64,000 nucleotides of DNA from Albugo candida (Eukaryota; Oomycota; Peronosporomycetes; Albuginales): the NCBI GenBank assembly GCA_040437565.1, contig JBDOQK010000041.1:248001-312000 (forward strand), given 5' to 3'. Below are positions 47,624-61,816 of this stretch, piece after piece (positions within the stretch are counted from its first letter, which is position 1; every line of letters starts with the position of its first letter). The translations under genes were made by a program, and so were the position numbers. The notes under the pieces were generated by a model. That model was not told where the DNA came from. It saw only the letters and a program-made list of their open reading frames with translations, and made no database searches.

Positions 47624-49869
47624 ATGCAAAGTTTGTTGCTTCCGCTTTCGCGGCAATATCTCCGTCATCCGAGTCAAAAGAATGTTTATCTGAACACCAG
47701 CACGGTAAGAAATGGCCATTATATCATAGTATCATTTTCCACGCTCCATACGTTCATGTATCAGCTTAAAAGCTCGAATGTGTATAGGCGTTTTGGTCGA
47801 TTGGAAGGAGATACCCAAACTCGCTCTCAGTCAATTTGAAACGCGATATTTTCTCATTCACTAAAAGGAACAAAATGAAAGAATTAAAGTCGCTGGAGCA
47901 CGATGCAAATTTGCATCCTGAGGATTCATTTCGCCAATTTCGATTTCTCCAACAGCTCAATAAACATTATCCCGCGTTAGTTATTCGCTGGGTAGAAGGG
48001 AATCAAATCGCAGTCGATGAAAATGTACAAAAAGAATACATCAAAGCACTCGTCAAGTCTGTGCTTGCTTCTGTTTCTTATTAATTGATTTTCAAGGAGA
48101 TTCACTTGCGATATATATTGACACTTTAGAACGGGTCGGATCGAAAATGTGGACATCCATCAGCTAACGAACTCTGTGAAGAATGCATCCTCTACCTCTT
48201 CAAACAGTGTCACAGCAGCTACAAAGCTGCAGGCGTCTACTGCGAGTGGCAGTCAAGCAGCACACGGCTTGAGTCCACAGGATCCTGTGTATGTCTCAAT
48301 GGTGGAAGGAAGTTTCAAGTCCAATATGTGGAAATTCATACGAACTTTAGGCATTGCTTTCTTTGTTGTTTCGGCTGTTGGGAGTATATTGGATGAGAAA
48401 ATAGGAAAGATTGGGGGCTCTTCTAAGATCATGGGAGCAACAGGGAGCGATAAGAGGTTCTCTGATGTCAAGGGAGCCAATGAAGCGAAAGAAGAATTAG
48501 AAGAAATCGTCGAATTTCTGCGGGTGACATAAATCTCTGCAAAATGTATGTATGTAGTGAGCTCACAATGTGTATTTACGCTGTTTAGGATCCAGAAAAG
48601 TTTACGCGTCTTGGTGGAAAGCTTCCAAAAGGTGTGCTCTTGACTGGACCGCCTGGTACCGGGAAGACTTTATTGGCAAGAGCCATCGCCGGAGAAGCCA
48701 GTGTACCCTTCTTCTACGCGTCTGGGTCTGAATTTGAAGAAATGTACGTTGGTGTGGGCGCTCGTCGCGTACGAGATTTATTTGAAGCAGCCAAGAAGAA
48801 AGCACCTTGTATTATTTTCATCGATGAGATTGACGCTATTGGTGGCACACGCAAATTAAAGGAACAACAAGCTATGAAGATGACTCTGAATCAGTTGTTA
48901 GTGGAGATGGATGGATTTGACCAAACAAAAGGAATAATTGTCGTTGGAGCCACCAATTATCCTGATGTCCTGGACAACGCACTGGTACGCCCTGGTCGAT
49001 TCGATCGGCATGTGACTGTTGCCTTACCTGATGTCGCTGGTCGGAAAGAGATTCTCGAATTTTACGCGGGGAAACTCCCACTTGCCGAAGATGTCGATAT
49101 AGATATATTAGCTCGTGCGACTCCAGGAATGTCGGGTGCGGAGCTATCTAATTTGGTGAACGAAGCCGCTTTGAAGGCGTCCATGAAAGAAGCCGATGAA
49201 GTTGATATGGAGTCATTCGAATATGCAAAGGATAAAATTTTGATGGGCGCAGAGAGAAAGTCGGCGCTGATAACGCCTGAATCGGCTCGATTGACGGCAT
49301 ATCACGAAGGAGGTCACGCCCTTGTTGCACTCAATACGCCTGGTGCCCATCCTGTATACAAAGCGACCATCATGCCTCGTGGTCAGGCTCTCGGAATGGT
49401 TTCTCAATTACCCGAAGGAGATCAAACCAGTATCACTCGCAAGCAGCTTCTCGCACGACTCGATGTTTGTATGGGCGGGCGTGTTGCAGAAGAAATGACA
49501 TTTGGCGTAGATGAGATCACAGGAGGAGCTTCTTCCGACATACAACAGGCCACCAATATCGCACGCACGATGGTGACCAAATACGGAATGAGTCAAGATG
49601 TCGGTCTAGTGTTCCATGATCTTCGTGGGAATGATACCAGTTCCACGACACGAAAGACCATTGACGACGAAGTCAAGAAACTCTGTGATGCTTCTTATGA
49701 GCGCGCCAGGCACATTTTGGACACGAAAAAGTCCGATTTGGAAAAAATTGCCCAGGCACTGCTCGAGTATGAAACACTGACAGGAGGCGAGATCAAAAAG
49801 ATATTGAAAGGAGAAGAATTGACTCGAAAGCACATCAAAGGACAAAGCGCATTGATTCAACCGAAATGA
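47624..49869 (+). CDS. YME1L1: YME1/FtsH4-like i-AAA metalloprotease of the inner mitochondrial membrane
   Basis: ATP-dependent zinc protease for quality control on the intermembrane-space side. Exons: 47624-47704, 47765-47789, 47831-48056, 48130-48523, 48589-49869 (about 668 residues). The short second exon and its 41 bp intron are uncertain; later exons are firm. A presequence is followed by the YME1 helical region ([34 protein letters not shown] across a splice) and one membrane helix ([19 protein letters not shown]). The AAA module has Walker [17 protein letters not shown], Walker [12 protein letters not shown] and the second region of homology ([20 protein letters not shown]). The zinc site is HEGGHALV. 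One membrane span, not two, favours the i-AAA type. The heat-shock element upstream fits stress induction. Confidence 0.93.
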
Positions 49870-49979
49870 GGTCGACGGAGGAATCCCCACGAGTTTTGAC
49901 TGTTACCGATCGATTATGGAAATGGAAGTAGAACAGCTGTACAGCACTTTCAATAGAGCTTTTCATCCTTTTCATCCTT

Positions 49980-52900
49980 TCAGTATCGCAAAGAGAGAAA
50001 GCACGCTACTCCCGCTTTGATCCAACATTCCTGATCTACGACTTGCATGTCGACATTTGTTTCAGACACGAGCGAATTGCGAAAAGTGCTGCGCTGATGC
50101 GATGGGATTTCAATCCACATCACAAAATTGGTAGAGTGTCCTGTCGTCGATAACGTCCCCGTTCGTGTCAGGATCTTATAGACTGGACAACGGTAAATTC
50201 CAGATTGTGGAGGTATGCGGTCTCGCTCTGGGCAGAGATGAATGACCGGCATAGTGGCAAAGAGTTCTTTTGGTGCTGGATCCGTGAGCGAGCGTGATTC
50301 TTTGTCCCATCGCGCACCTTCGAGAAAAAGACCATAGATATAGCACCCACCTTCTTTTGGCTTGCTACTCAATTCCTCTGGGCACTCGTCGATCATAATG
50401 AACCGAAAGGAGAGAGAATCAATCGGGACTTTGCTTTGTCGAGCGTGATTTTGGAGTACTCCGGTGAGAAATCCCTGTGGAAAAAATAGACCAGGAAGCC
50501 AAAAGCATATCGGACTGCCGCATTCTATCCAGGTAGCTAAGAATCGTATGCGAGCGAGAAAGTCCTCGAACCAGCCTCCCAGAGCTTTCAGCGAAGGATA
50601 CGCTTTCTTCTCCCATTGTGGAGGCACTTTTTGATTGAATATACAGGTGGCTGTGGTTTCCAGCTCTGGAGACATGACTATCAGTCCACGCAACGCTTTT
50701 TGTAGGCTGGGTAGGGACACATGCAGTATCTCCAAAAGCGCGTTATAACGCTCCACTTCGTGGACCAACACAGTGTTCATGGACTCCTCGTACAGAATCG
50801 GATATCGAACGCTGATCTGCTCTACCGGAAAAAGAGGTGGAAGACGCTTCTCAATCAGACTTGCTTGCTGCTCGATGATGCTCTCCTGAGAAGGTTGGCC
50901 ACTGGCAGTCGAAACACGCGGCTGAAGTGACAGAATGATGTCAAACATTGTGAATGTGTCTGAAATCGCACACGTGATGTTTGCATTCTCATGCAGTCCG
51001 AACACCTCAGGCTCAGAATTGAGAGGAAGTTGGTCGATATATGCGATGTGAGACTGTAAGAGATCATCGCCTGCTTTATAGCTCGGAACGTGGTAACTAC
51101 CGCTTTCAGAGAATTTGAATCCAGGCTGGAGTAAGCTAGGTCTGAAATAACTCTCTGAGATCACATCAATGGTCCTCATGTCTTTATCATCCGTGACACG
51201 ACCCCCATAATTGACAACGGACGTCATTACGCATAAAACTTTGTACGGAATGTCATCGTACATATCCAAAAACATCTCAAGCTGCGATCGACAAATGTCG
51301 TAGTCAGTATCGTTAAATGCATAAGGAATATTCCATCCAAGCGGCCCAAAGCGTTTTCGTTCAATGACAATTGCATGGAAGAAATTCAACGCAAATAGTA
51401 ACTTTTGATATGCTTTTGGCTTGGATGTCGCTTGCAAATTGTCCGCTGTCAGTTTGCTGTACGAGCTTTTCAGATTTGCCCGAATACCTTTCGGAGGTTC
51501 TTTGGTGATTTTGACTCCATTTTGAAGAACTGAAGTCGGAAAAGCAGCACAAGGTCGACTTGTGAGCCATAAGCGATAGTCCCGATGCGTTGTATCCGGA
51601 TTCAACTCCTCACAAATACGTTCCAATTGCGGCATCCAACTGACGGCTAGATGGCAATTTTGTAAGAGAATCCATCTCCCAGCTGTAACGGCCTCACTAA
51701 TCATTCTAGCCGCAATTACGCCTTGTCCTTGCCCCAATGAGATGGAACTGAATTTTCGGCTCATTTTCATACTTGCAGCAAAATTAAGCACCTCTTTGGC
51801 CGGATCCGAGCCACTAGATAAGATGAATATAATCGGTGTCATGACGGTGGTATCACTAAAGGCATTTGAAAGATCAAATGGAGGCGACTCGATAAACCGT
51901 TGTCCGAGATGTTGGAGTACGAATTGTTGGAGTGCTTTCATCATTCTGTCCGGTCGTATGCAGCGTAAAATACAGAGCCTCTGAAACGCATTCAGCTCAA
52001 TCTCTAGTGTTCCTGGCAATCTCTCCTTTTGTGGGTCGAGCGAATCAAAGATATTTTTCCAGGAACTTGTGTTCAATCGTATACTCTCGGCAACTTGTGA
52101 GAATGCTGGAAGACTGGATAGTGCGCAAATCTCACGCCACATACGATTATCGATTATCGAGGGATTGGGATTTGACTCGTCTTTCAAAGATCCAGGGCAG
52201 GTTCCCGAGATGAGAAATCTCCATTCCAGAGGATCAATGTCTTTGCTGGTACCTTGTAACAACTTGATGACCATCAGAAAAGATAGCAGTAGCTTGTGCT
52301 CTTCGAACAAGGATCGACATATATTTCGATAAACGATATATGTGACGGAATCATTTAAAAAACGAAGTCTCTCTTCAAGCTGATCGCTTTGTGCTGCGGC
52401 TCGAATACTTTTCACAAATATCGAAAAGAACCAAGGAAGTGAATATTGATACATGGGATTCACAAGTGCCAGATCAGCTATGCAAAAAAACAGTAAGGAT
52501 GCCTGGAAAGCGACCGGACGATACTGATCACGCGAATCATCAATGCTTCGCTCCGTTATTTCAGCTTCACACATTTTATCATTGATATCCTCAGATGTGA
52601 CTTTGGCCGTGCCAAGTGTTTGGAGCAGCTCTTTATCATCAAGAATATTACCCTCAGAGATGTTGAGCATTGTCAGTATTTTATTCTCCAGTTCTAGCAG
52701 CTCAGCTTTCATCCGGGCATTTGACATGACGAGAGAGTTCTTTTTTTCAGCAAGCGCTGGCATTTCTTCCTGTACGACAGCATCCAGTGCTTGGTCTTCT
52801 AATCCCTTGGGTGTAATCGTAAAATTCAGCAGAGTTACCTTCACGGATACCTCCGGGGGATAGTGGGGATTTGGAAGTTTTGTCGTCATAAGAAAACGAA

Positions 52901-55900
52901 AACACGGATGGTATGGGACGGTTGTGTCGCCAATCTTGATCATCGTTTGTCCACCTTGTTTGACTTTGATTTGTGCCAATATAGGCTCCAAGGTCGCGTC
53001 CAAGGACTCACCGACATTTTCAAGCAATACCCATCGTCCAAAACGAATGGCATTCTCCAGTGTCCTATTAAGCTGCTTGTCACCTGAATCCGTTATTTCT
53101 ATTCCATTTTCAGATGTATCCTTTCCGAGATTCTTAATAAATCGATTTGCTTGTCCTTGCGGATCAATTAACAGCGGCCAACGACGTGCACGTGCCATGA
53201 TGATTCCATTTTGCAATGAAAGAGTGTCAGAAGGAAGACCAGCAAGCTGCCAGGACCGCACTTTGACAGGATCAGCCAGCGTCGAGATAATACCGCAGCC
53301 TTTAGTAAATGGGACGTCAAGTGCTTGCAATGATTTATACCATTCCTGTAGACATCTCTCTCGTAATTCCATAGTGAATGGACCAAGATAACATATTGTT
53401 CCAGCTGATATTGCAACATCCCCAATCAAATTCTCCTCCGCTTGTCTTAATTGAGCAATGGTTGCAGCCCATCTACTTTCTTCACCATGAAGCAGGCCGA
53501 TCAGCTTCAGCGCTGACTCGAGTCTACTTTCGCATTGTTGAACGTCCAAAATAAGCTGTTCCTTTTTTTCCATAGCAGCATTGTAACTTTGTTCAAGCTC
53601 ACTGAGCCGATCGACAACACCTTGAAGCTGTGACTTTGCATTCGCCAAAGCAGTTAATGTACTATCTAGCTCTGCTTGTGCTGTGGCGAGTGCTAACTTT
53701 TTGGGCTCCACCAGCTTGGACACATTATGGTACGTGTGCATTGCTCTCACCCACATACATATTGCTTCACAAGCAACGCTAGCTTTGCGTACAGCAGTGG
53801 GCGAGAAGTCTTCCATATCGATAAAAGGATCGATTTGTTGTATGATTTTCTCATTGATATTGTCTTTATCGAACCTCAGCATATCGTCCAAAAGCTTCTT
53901 GGCATTACCAAGAATAGTCTTTTGTGCGCTTTCCCAATAATCTTTGATTTTTTGCCCCGGATGCTCTGGATCCACCTTAGTGGCGGGTTTGACCCCAAAT
54001 ATGATACAAGCTGCTTCCATTGTCAGTTTAACGCCATGTGGAGGGTTCTTTAGTGCTTTTACTTCATCAATATCAGACTTTCGAAGCTTGTTGAGGCATT
54101 GAGTGGCGGCATCCAAAGCAGGAAGTGCTTCATCCAAATCTTGCTGGGCATCACTCGCGATTTCGGCTGTGTCTGCTGCTTTTTTGTTGGCAATTTGCTC
54201 GTCCTTTTCGATGATGCTTTTGGTTTTATCAGCATCTTTTTTGTCAAGTGTAATTTGATTCATTAGAGCTTCTACATCAATTTTTGTGATTTCCAATTGA
54301 GGCTTTAACGCCACAAGCTGTTGCTGCATCCGGGCAACCTGCTCTTTTGTCGTGATAATCTTGTCGACACCATTTTGAAGCCGTGTCTTTTTCGAGGAAA
54401 CCTCTTCTCTCAAGAGGGTTAAAAGAGATCTAAATGTGTTCAACAGCTCCAAGTAGCTAGCAGGTGTCACATAATTTTTCCTTCGAAGTAAGTGAAAAAA
54501 GTCCTGGGAAGCGTGTTCGACACTTTGATGCATAGTGGAGAATACAATCTTCAGTGCCTCTCGAGACAATGCATCAACAAGGAGTGATTCCTCCGATTCC
54601 GTATCATCTGTGTCAGAATTCGAGCTGAGTGATGAAGCAGCAACAGATTCCAATGCTTCAGCTGGCCATTCAGTAAACCAATCGATCGTGCAGCAGTTCA
54701 CAAGAGAGGGGAACATGCGAAGTCGCTCTCGGAACATACTACCTAGAGGGCTCATACAGAGCACGACATGCAGATTTTGTCGCACAAGGATAAGATACTG
54801 TGCAAACATATTGATTTTCGTCGCAGGAAGATTCTTCTTTGCACAAATCGATCTGCAATGTGCGTTTATCTGATCCAGGTCTTCAGGCGTATACAAATTG
54901 GGAATATCACCACTATTGAGAACATTATTGATGTCTTCCAGCATGGTTTCATAAATGATCTGGGCATCTGAGAATAAAAATACAATAGATTTTCCTGTGA
55001 GTCCAGATTTTAGCAAGACTTTCTTCAGGTCATCTCGCCATTCGGTGACGCCGTATCCTTTTGAGACTTCTATTTGTACAGTGGTGTAGTCGGCCATGAA
55101 AGCTGCTAGGCGTGTCAGCGATTGTCTTCCGCTTCCTCCAACTCCAAGAAGCAAAGCGTTTCCACAAGGTTGACGGATGATACGTGAGATACGTGACACA
55201 TGCTCAATAGCATTTTTGAACATTACAAGGTACATGGGTGTCATGCTATCTGTGTTGTAGTCAAGAAGAGTCTCTTGTAGTTGATATTGCACTCTTCCCA
55301 AATCAGAAATCTCTTCGTAGCATTTTGCCTCTTCACCTTGGCTCAAATAATCTCCAAACAGCAATGATTCATGTGGGTGCACAATGTCCCAAATCTTTTG
55401 CTTACGATGTTCGAGGTCAGTTTCCTCACCATCTTGGATAAGTTGAGGCTCAAAATTATTGAGTACCTGCAGCTTGATGACATCTTGAAACCACATGTGA
55501 TCTTCGTTCGTAGTAAAACGATCTTCAAATACGCGCATGAGTTCATGGACCCATAATCGTACAAGCTGCTCAGGTCGAACGATTCTCCCAGGATCCGCCA
55601 TACGAACTCCTTGAAAAACTTTAGCCAAATCACGCAAATTGAATGTGTAATGAGACTTTGCCGGTGTGGGAAGTAACTCAGTGCTGACGATGTTGTATAT
55701 ATCTATCGACGAGTCGACTAGTTTTGAGATTATTTCTGGAGCTCTGAGACTTTCAGAGCCAAGTTTTTGACAAAAGTCACTTAATATCGTCTCAAATATG
55801 ATTTTTTTGCTATCGGCAGCTATTTCTGTGGTTCCGATGATATTGAAATGCCGCAAAAGTCTTCGGCTTAGTGTGTTTCTACCTCCACCGGGTGGACCCA

Positions 55901-58900
55901 TAGAACTGACAAAGACAATATCCACTATAGATCGAAAAGCCAACGTCTTGCGATCGTACCATCCACCTTGATCAAACCATTGTCGTAGTATCTCAATGGC
56001 TGGCTGAGCAAAGTACTCTTCGGGCTTTGGCATGTTTAGATCGTCAACGTAAACAAAAGCTGTCTTTCCGGCTGATGGACCATACACATTTTTCCTCCGT
56101 TTTTCCAGTTTAGAATCGATGTAATCTTGCGTCTGGTTTGCGCTTGTTTGTGCTGAGAACGACATTTTTATCCCTGTAAACTTTTCAGGGTCACATCGTT
56201 CAAGGAACTGATTGATATTTACAGTCTTTCCTGTACCAGTTGGTCCGACGAAGAGCATGTGGATATTATTACATAGACCCAAATTCATCAAAAAAGCACA
56301 CCGAATTGAATCCGATGTGGGAACAACGATTTCCGAAATCGAAGTGCCCATATTGCTGCTATAATTCGACACCATATCAATCCAAGGAACCCATTCAGCC
56401 GCAGCTGTGTCATACGAGTAATCATACACAGAACGTTTTGCAGGAATTAAGGGTTTTATGCCATCAGAAGCCATTTCTTCCCGAATGAAGGTGTCAAAGC
56501 GAGAACGCCCTGATTCAGTTGTTCCAGCTCCAAGAGACCAAATTAGTGAAAACATGAATAAACTCTCAAGGTGGAGCTTGTAGGATGTAATGAGCTCAAT
56601 TTTCCGGTCTTTCTTCTCCGTAGGGTTACGTATTGGCATTAGAAAGCATCCCAATAGGCGGAAGAGACTTTGCACAACATTGGATTTGATTTGAGGAATC
56701 CATTCTTTAACAAACTTTGCAATGAATTCTAATGATGGATTGATGTACCGATCGCTTAGTTTGATGATTGCTTCTAGAAATTCAGTCAAAGAGTCCTGAA
56801 AAGCTTGCAACTGCGCAGGAAGAGATTTCAGTGGTGGGCTTTTGAAGAGCGCATCAGTACTGATAATAGCTCCTTCTGAGCACTCAACGATCTCTGAAAA
56901 TAAATTCTCTAACCAGCTCTGGATAAGTGGGTCCAGACCAAGAGAACTGGGTTCCATGTATACCATTCCTGTACGACTGACTGTTGCCGGCGAAGCTACG
57001 CTTAGATCTTCGACCTCAAACATCATCGTCATCTCATTTGACATTTGTATAATCTCTCCACTGGAGAGGCATAGCTTCTTGTTGTCATCTAGAACAGTGT
57101 TCATATTTTCAATCCACAAAGCATCAACCGGTCCGTCAAAAATTATCCATTTTCGATCAGATTTTGTATCATTTGCTGCTTGTCGATATAATGTTGATAG
57201 AATTCCGTCTTGCCACTCATGAGTATTTGCGTCAAACTCTCCATATAATTGACCCATCGTGATCGCTTTCGGATTGAGTTGATACCGACGTACGTACTCA
57301 TATCCTTGACCCGATTCTCCAATGGATTTAAGCTCACTCAGAGCCTCCGCTAACACATCGATGTTGCAGCTTTTCCCTCCTCCCGTTCCCCCAACAACCA
57401 TCAGCCCGTGTCGAACACGAATTGTTTCGTACAACTGCATAATTTTAAGCAGAAAAAATTGATGGGCTTGTAATTTTTTCCTTTGAATCACTCGTTTGAT
57501 CATACAATCCAAAGATGTTATATTCGACGTAGCTTGATCCACGTCGGGAAACAAATCGCTTATAAGTCCGTTGAATAAAGGTATGTCATGGGCGAGGAAT
57601 TTAGGCATATTGACGTGCTGCAAAGCTTTAAGCAACAAAACTTCTTCATCCAATTCTGGAAATTGCTGCTTATAATTACCTGCAGCAGTTATCACAGTCT
57701 TTACTGCTCGCATACCATAATCGTAGTGAGACTGAGAAGACAATTGTTCTGAGCAAAGTTTAAACGTTGTCACCATTTTTGCCCCACACTGTTTCGCCTT
57801 TTCGTAACCATACGCAAAAAACATAATTTCTCCGATCATTGCATAATCAGGAACCATCATAGCAACTGGGCGAAATAATGCAGCCAGTGAGTCAGGCAGA
57901 TCGGATCGTCCTGCGTATCCAGGGTTCATAGTAATGAACACACCAAATTGTGGGCTCACAAGAATTTCCGAACCTTCAAAGAAAATACGCTTCTCATTAG
58001 CACGGATCGCAAGCTGCAAGGTCGTGATTTGCTGACCAATGACCGAAAGCACTTCGATATTGATTCGATTGAATTCATCAAAGCAAGCCCAAGCTCCACA
58101 AGCAGCTAGGCCTTTGAAAAACTTGCCCATTGCTAAGTAATCTAATCCATCAGAGCAGTTGAACACAACACATTGTTTAGCAAGTGCTTTGGCAAGATCT
58201 TTCGTGGTCTCCGTTTTTCCTGTCCCGGCTGGACCAGCTGGAGCACCACCGAGAATCATTTGTAGTGCCGCCATCAATGTCATGTAGCATTTATCAGTCA
58301 GGGGAGTGATGACAAGCCGAAATGAATTTCCCAGATATTCATACCCGTAAGGCCTCTTTGCACTCACCATTTCAGCGAGAAGATCATCTTCCCAATAATA
58401 GCGCAATTGGCTCGACCACATAAAGTCATCTTTACTTTCGACTTTGCTTTGTGTTAGTTTCCATGTCACATCGCGTGCGTGGACATCGATGACGGTCAAG
58501 GCACCCACAGTTATCCTTGCAAGTTGGTTTAATGGCCCACGAACCATTTTGATCATATCGGCTAATTGTGACAATTGCTTCGTCATCATCTTTTTGACGC
58601 CGTCTTGACCGAATTGCTGCATCGACTCCTCCATTTCCCTCGTCCAATGGAGTTGAGATGCGTTGAGCACACACATTCCAGGCCACTTTTGTATCCATTT
58701 GACTCGGTCACATGTAACGTAATCTTGTATTGCCGCGTGCATGACGTCCCGAATGGTGGTTCGCATCATTACTTCGACTTCGGTCATCCAGTGCTCCAAA
58801 CTCTTTCCTTTTGGGTTAACTGTTTGACTCAAAGCAACACTCTCTCCTTCCGCAGATATCATAGCATGGATGGTCGAATCAGCCCCAAAGTCAACAGCTA

Positions 58901-61816
58901 CAATTCCTTCAAAGCATTTCTTCAAGTGAGGTTGGACTAGTTTCACGTCTTTTGATTCAGAAAGTATGGACAGTAGCTCTTCGTTTGAAAGAAAATAAAA
59001 CCGACTGAACGCTGCTCGTTTTGTTTCCAGGAAATCTTTCAAACCTTTCTGTACTTGGTCCAGAAATCGATTACTTTCAATCAATCTATCGAGAAACTTA
59101 TCGTTGTTGCAGAATGCCAGAACACCAGGCTTCTGATTTGCATTTGCAAGTGTCTGCCGCCAGAATTTGTCAACAGTGGCGAAGCGCTTTCCTTCAGTAG
59201 GTAGCTGCTTCGTAATATCTGGTGAATCAAAGATTGGCTGCAGATAGATCCAGCTGCGTTGTAAGTGCATCCACTCGTCCATAACGTCCGAAACGACAGA
59301 AAGCGTTCTACCCCATCGGTTGATACGATCTTCAAAGGGTTTCTTGAAGGCCGAAAACTGCACCGCCTGGATCGTAGTTATCTGCTCATCCAAAATGGCT
59401 TGTATCTCATCGACTCCTTTCAAGACAAATGTGCCCGTTTCTCTGTACCCAACCACTTGTAGCTGGACAGCCCTCCACTGCTCTTCCAAGGTGCTCAATG
59501 TTTTTTCAATATTGAATTCTTTTCCGGACGTCTCACATATCCGAGTGATGCTGTCCAAATGTCGTTCGAGCCCAATGTCCAAAACATAACTTAGTCTCAT
59601 CCCTCGATCCGGACGAAAATTCATCTTATTCTCTTGATTCATCTGTGTCCAATGTCGATCTTTCATTCCTGGGTTGCGAAGTGCCAAAATCAGAGGTACG
59701 TGAGGTCGAAAAGCGGCAATCTGAGTTCGAATCGTATTAGCAACCTCCATGCATCCTTTCAGTTCAGCTTTTTCAAAATGCTTGACAGCCTTTTGTATCA
59801 TACCCCAACTACTTTCGACAAAACTCTCAATTTCCTCGCCATTCAAGTCCATAAACGGACTATCCATCCACTTTTTATGTTCCTTGATCCAGTTATTCGC
59901 AGTTCTCCATAGCAACGCATATGGATCGAAATGACGTCGGATTTTTTGAATATCATCGTAACTGGTGGTTTCTTGTCCAAAAAGTTGCTCTCTTGTTTTG
60001 AAGACTCTTGCATCCTCATCAACCTTAGCGATCTTCTGCTCGATGGCTACCGCGGATTTGTAAACGAATTCCAGACGACCAAGATCCGTGTATTGTCTAA
60101 ATGTGTCTACTTCAGCGTGTAAGTGCCGTAATGTCTCAGTGAATTCAGCCTGTTGATCTTTCATTTCGGAGAAGAATTGTGTCTTTTGTGCTTCCAACAA
60201 GATGTTCATCTGCTTTACTTTTTCATTTACTTGGATGGGAGAAATTCGAACGCGCCATATAGTCATGAAATCGTCTCTATCGTACGAAAACCGAAAGTGA
60301 TCTAGCACTACTCGATACTTTATCAGTAGTTGACTCTGCAACAATAGCGGAGCTATCTGAGCGGATACAGTATTCAAGTACGAGCTCATTTCACTCAGCT
60401 CTTCGATATTAGATGGTGTCTTTTGTAGCTGACGCAAGATGAGTTCAAAGTTATCTGTAATATTCCGGGCGAGTGTCAGACAATTTTCCAATTGCCAATC
60501 TAGCAATTTCCTTGCAAGAGAACGATACTTTTCAGCAATCAGTTGTCGAACTGACGAACAATTAACCGAAAACATGCCCAGCTCAATATTTCTTGTCGGG
60601 AGGGTTTCCTCAACTTTCTTGGCATCATCAAGATGTTGTTGAATAGTTTCTTGCAATAAAGAAATATTTATCGGTCCTTTTTGAGGTTGGAATGTCTTTG
60701 TGTACTCATCTTCGTCCATATTGATTAGATTCACGTACGGCTGGTAATGCATAAGGTATTCGCGAAGTGGAGGCTCGGCTTCTTTGATCGAGACCTCGAT
60801 CTGTTCACGAATATGTTCCACCCAGTCTTCTGTACTGGAGATAATCGGAATACATGGGTGAGAGCTCCAAAACAGTTTATTCATCACCTTTTGCTCAATC
60901 TGCTTGATATTTCTAAGATTATCAAAACTTCTCATGAATATCGTCAAAATGCACTGACGAAATCTCGATATGGTGGTGCTGTATCCGAATAAGTGGCCAT
61001 ATTTAGGTGCAATTGGTTTGATAGGACACGTGCGCACTTCCTTTTCTGAGATCAGATTGCTTGCTGATCCTTCTTTTGGTTTAAGGTTTTCAGTCTCCCA
61101 TAATGTAATTTTGCCTGCAGCTTCATCTACCTCAGATTGATTCATTACAACGACCTCAGGTAATTTGACCATATGAACGCTAAACAATGCTGTAGGGAAG
61201 ACAAATTGGCGCTCTTGACACATGTACTGCCACTGATGTTCATTTCCTATCACGTCACGGTTTAGGTCAGGGAACGCGACAAAAGCGACTTTAGCGCTAA
61301 TGATATGAACAGGTCCTATGTTTCCATGCTTTATATAGTCACAAAATGAGTGCAACGAATGATACATTAGATATCGCAATGTATCACGCATTAGGAAGTG
61401 AATTCGGCGTAATAAGGATCGAAGTTTGCTGAATTCATATGTATCTTGCTGAGACTCTTGGAGATAATACCATCCTTTACCAATACTCGCAAATGAGCTT
61501 TTGATCACTGTAACGATTTTCTGAGGCCAATCATCCGTGATGATCTTCATTACCGAATTCTCAAGGGCTTGTTGCTGCTGCTGAAACTCTTCCAGTTTAT
61601 AACATCGTGCAGCTTTGATATTGAATAGCTCGAGTTGGAGTATTTTCTGACACTCTTCGCTGACTTTGGTCAAAGCATATAGAGCTTCAGGCGAGGTAAA
61701 AATTGAATGGAAAGAGAAACGCAGAAATTCATCCGAGTAGTCGACTGGAAGGGCACGAGTTTTCCGAAAGGGTAGGTTGTATTTGCTTTGAATCGAACAA
61801 GCTTTTGACACCTCTT
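49980..61816 (-). CDS. Axonemal inner-arm dynein heavy chain, 5' end beyond gap 7
   Basis: Motor heavy chain of a flagellar dynein. One uninterrupted frame of about 3945 codons runs from the gap edge to the stop at 49980; the N-terminal tail continues to the right. In order: tail and linker (to about 58400), AAA1 P-loop GPAGTGKT (58212-58235) with ACFDEFNRI, AAA2 VGGTGGGKS (near 57367-57391), AAA3 GPTGTGKT (56222-56248), AAA4 GVGGSGRQSLTRL (near 55119-55146; Arg here is normal for axonemal forms), the stalk coiled coil (about 54400-53500), AAA5-6, and the C-terminal domain ending GTLSTTGHSTNFVMWIEIPS. Text such as NTVLDDNKKLCLSSGEIIQM and MMFEVEDLSVASPATVSR resembles the DNAH1/DNAH6 group, but the isotype is not certain. 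No intron is visible in 11.8 kb. Confidence 0.93.
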
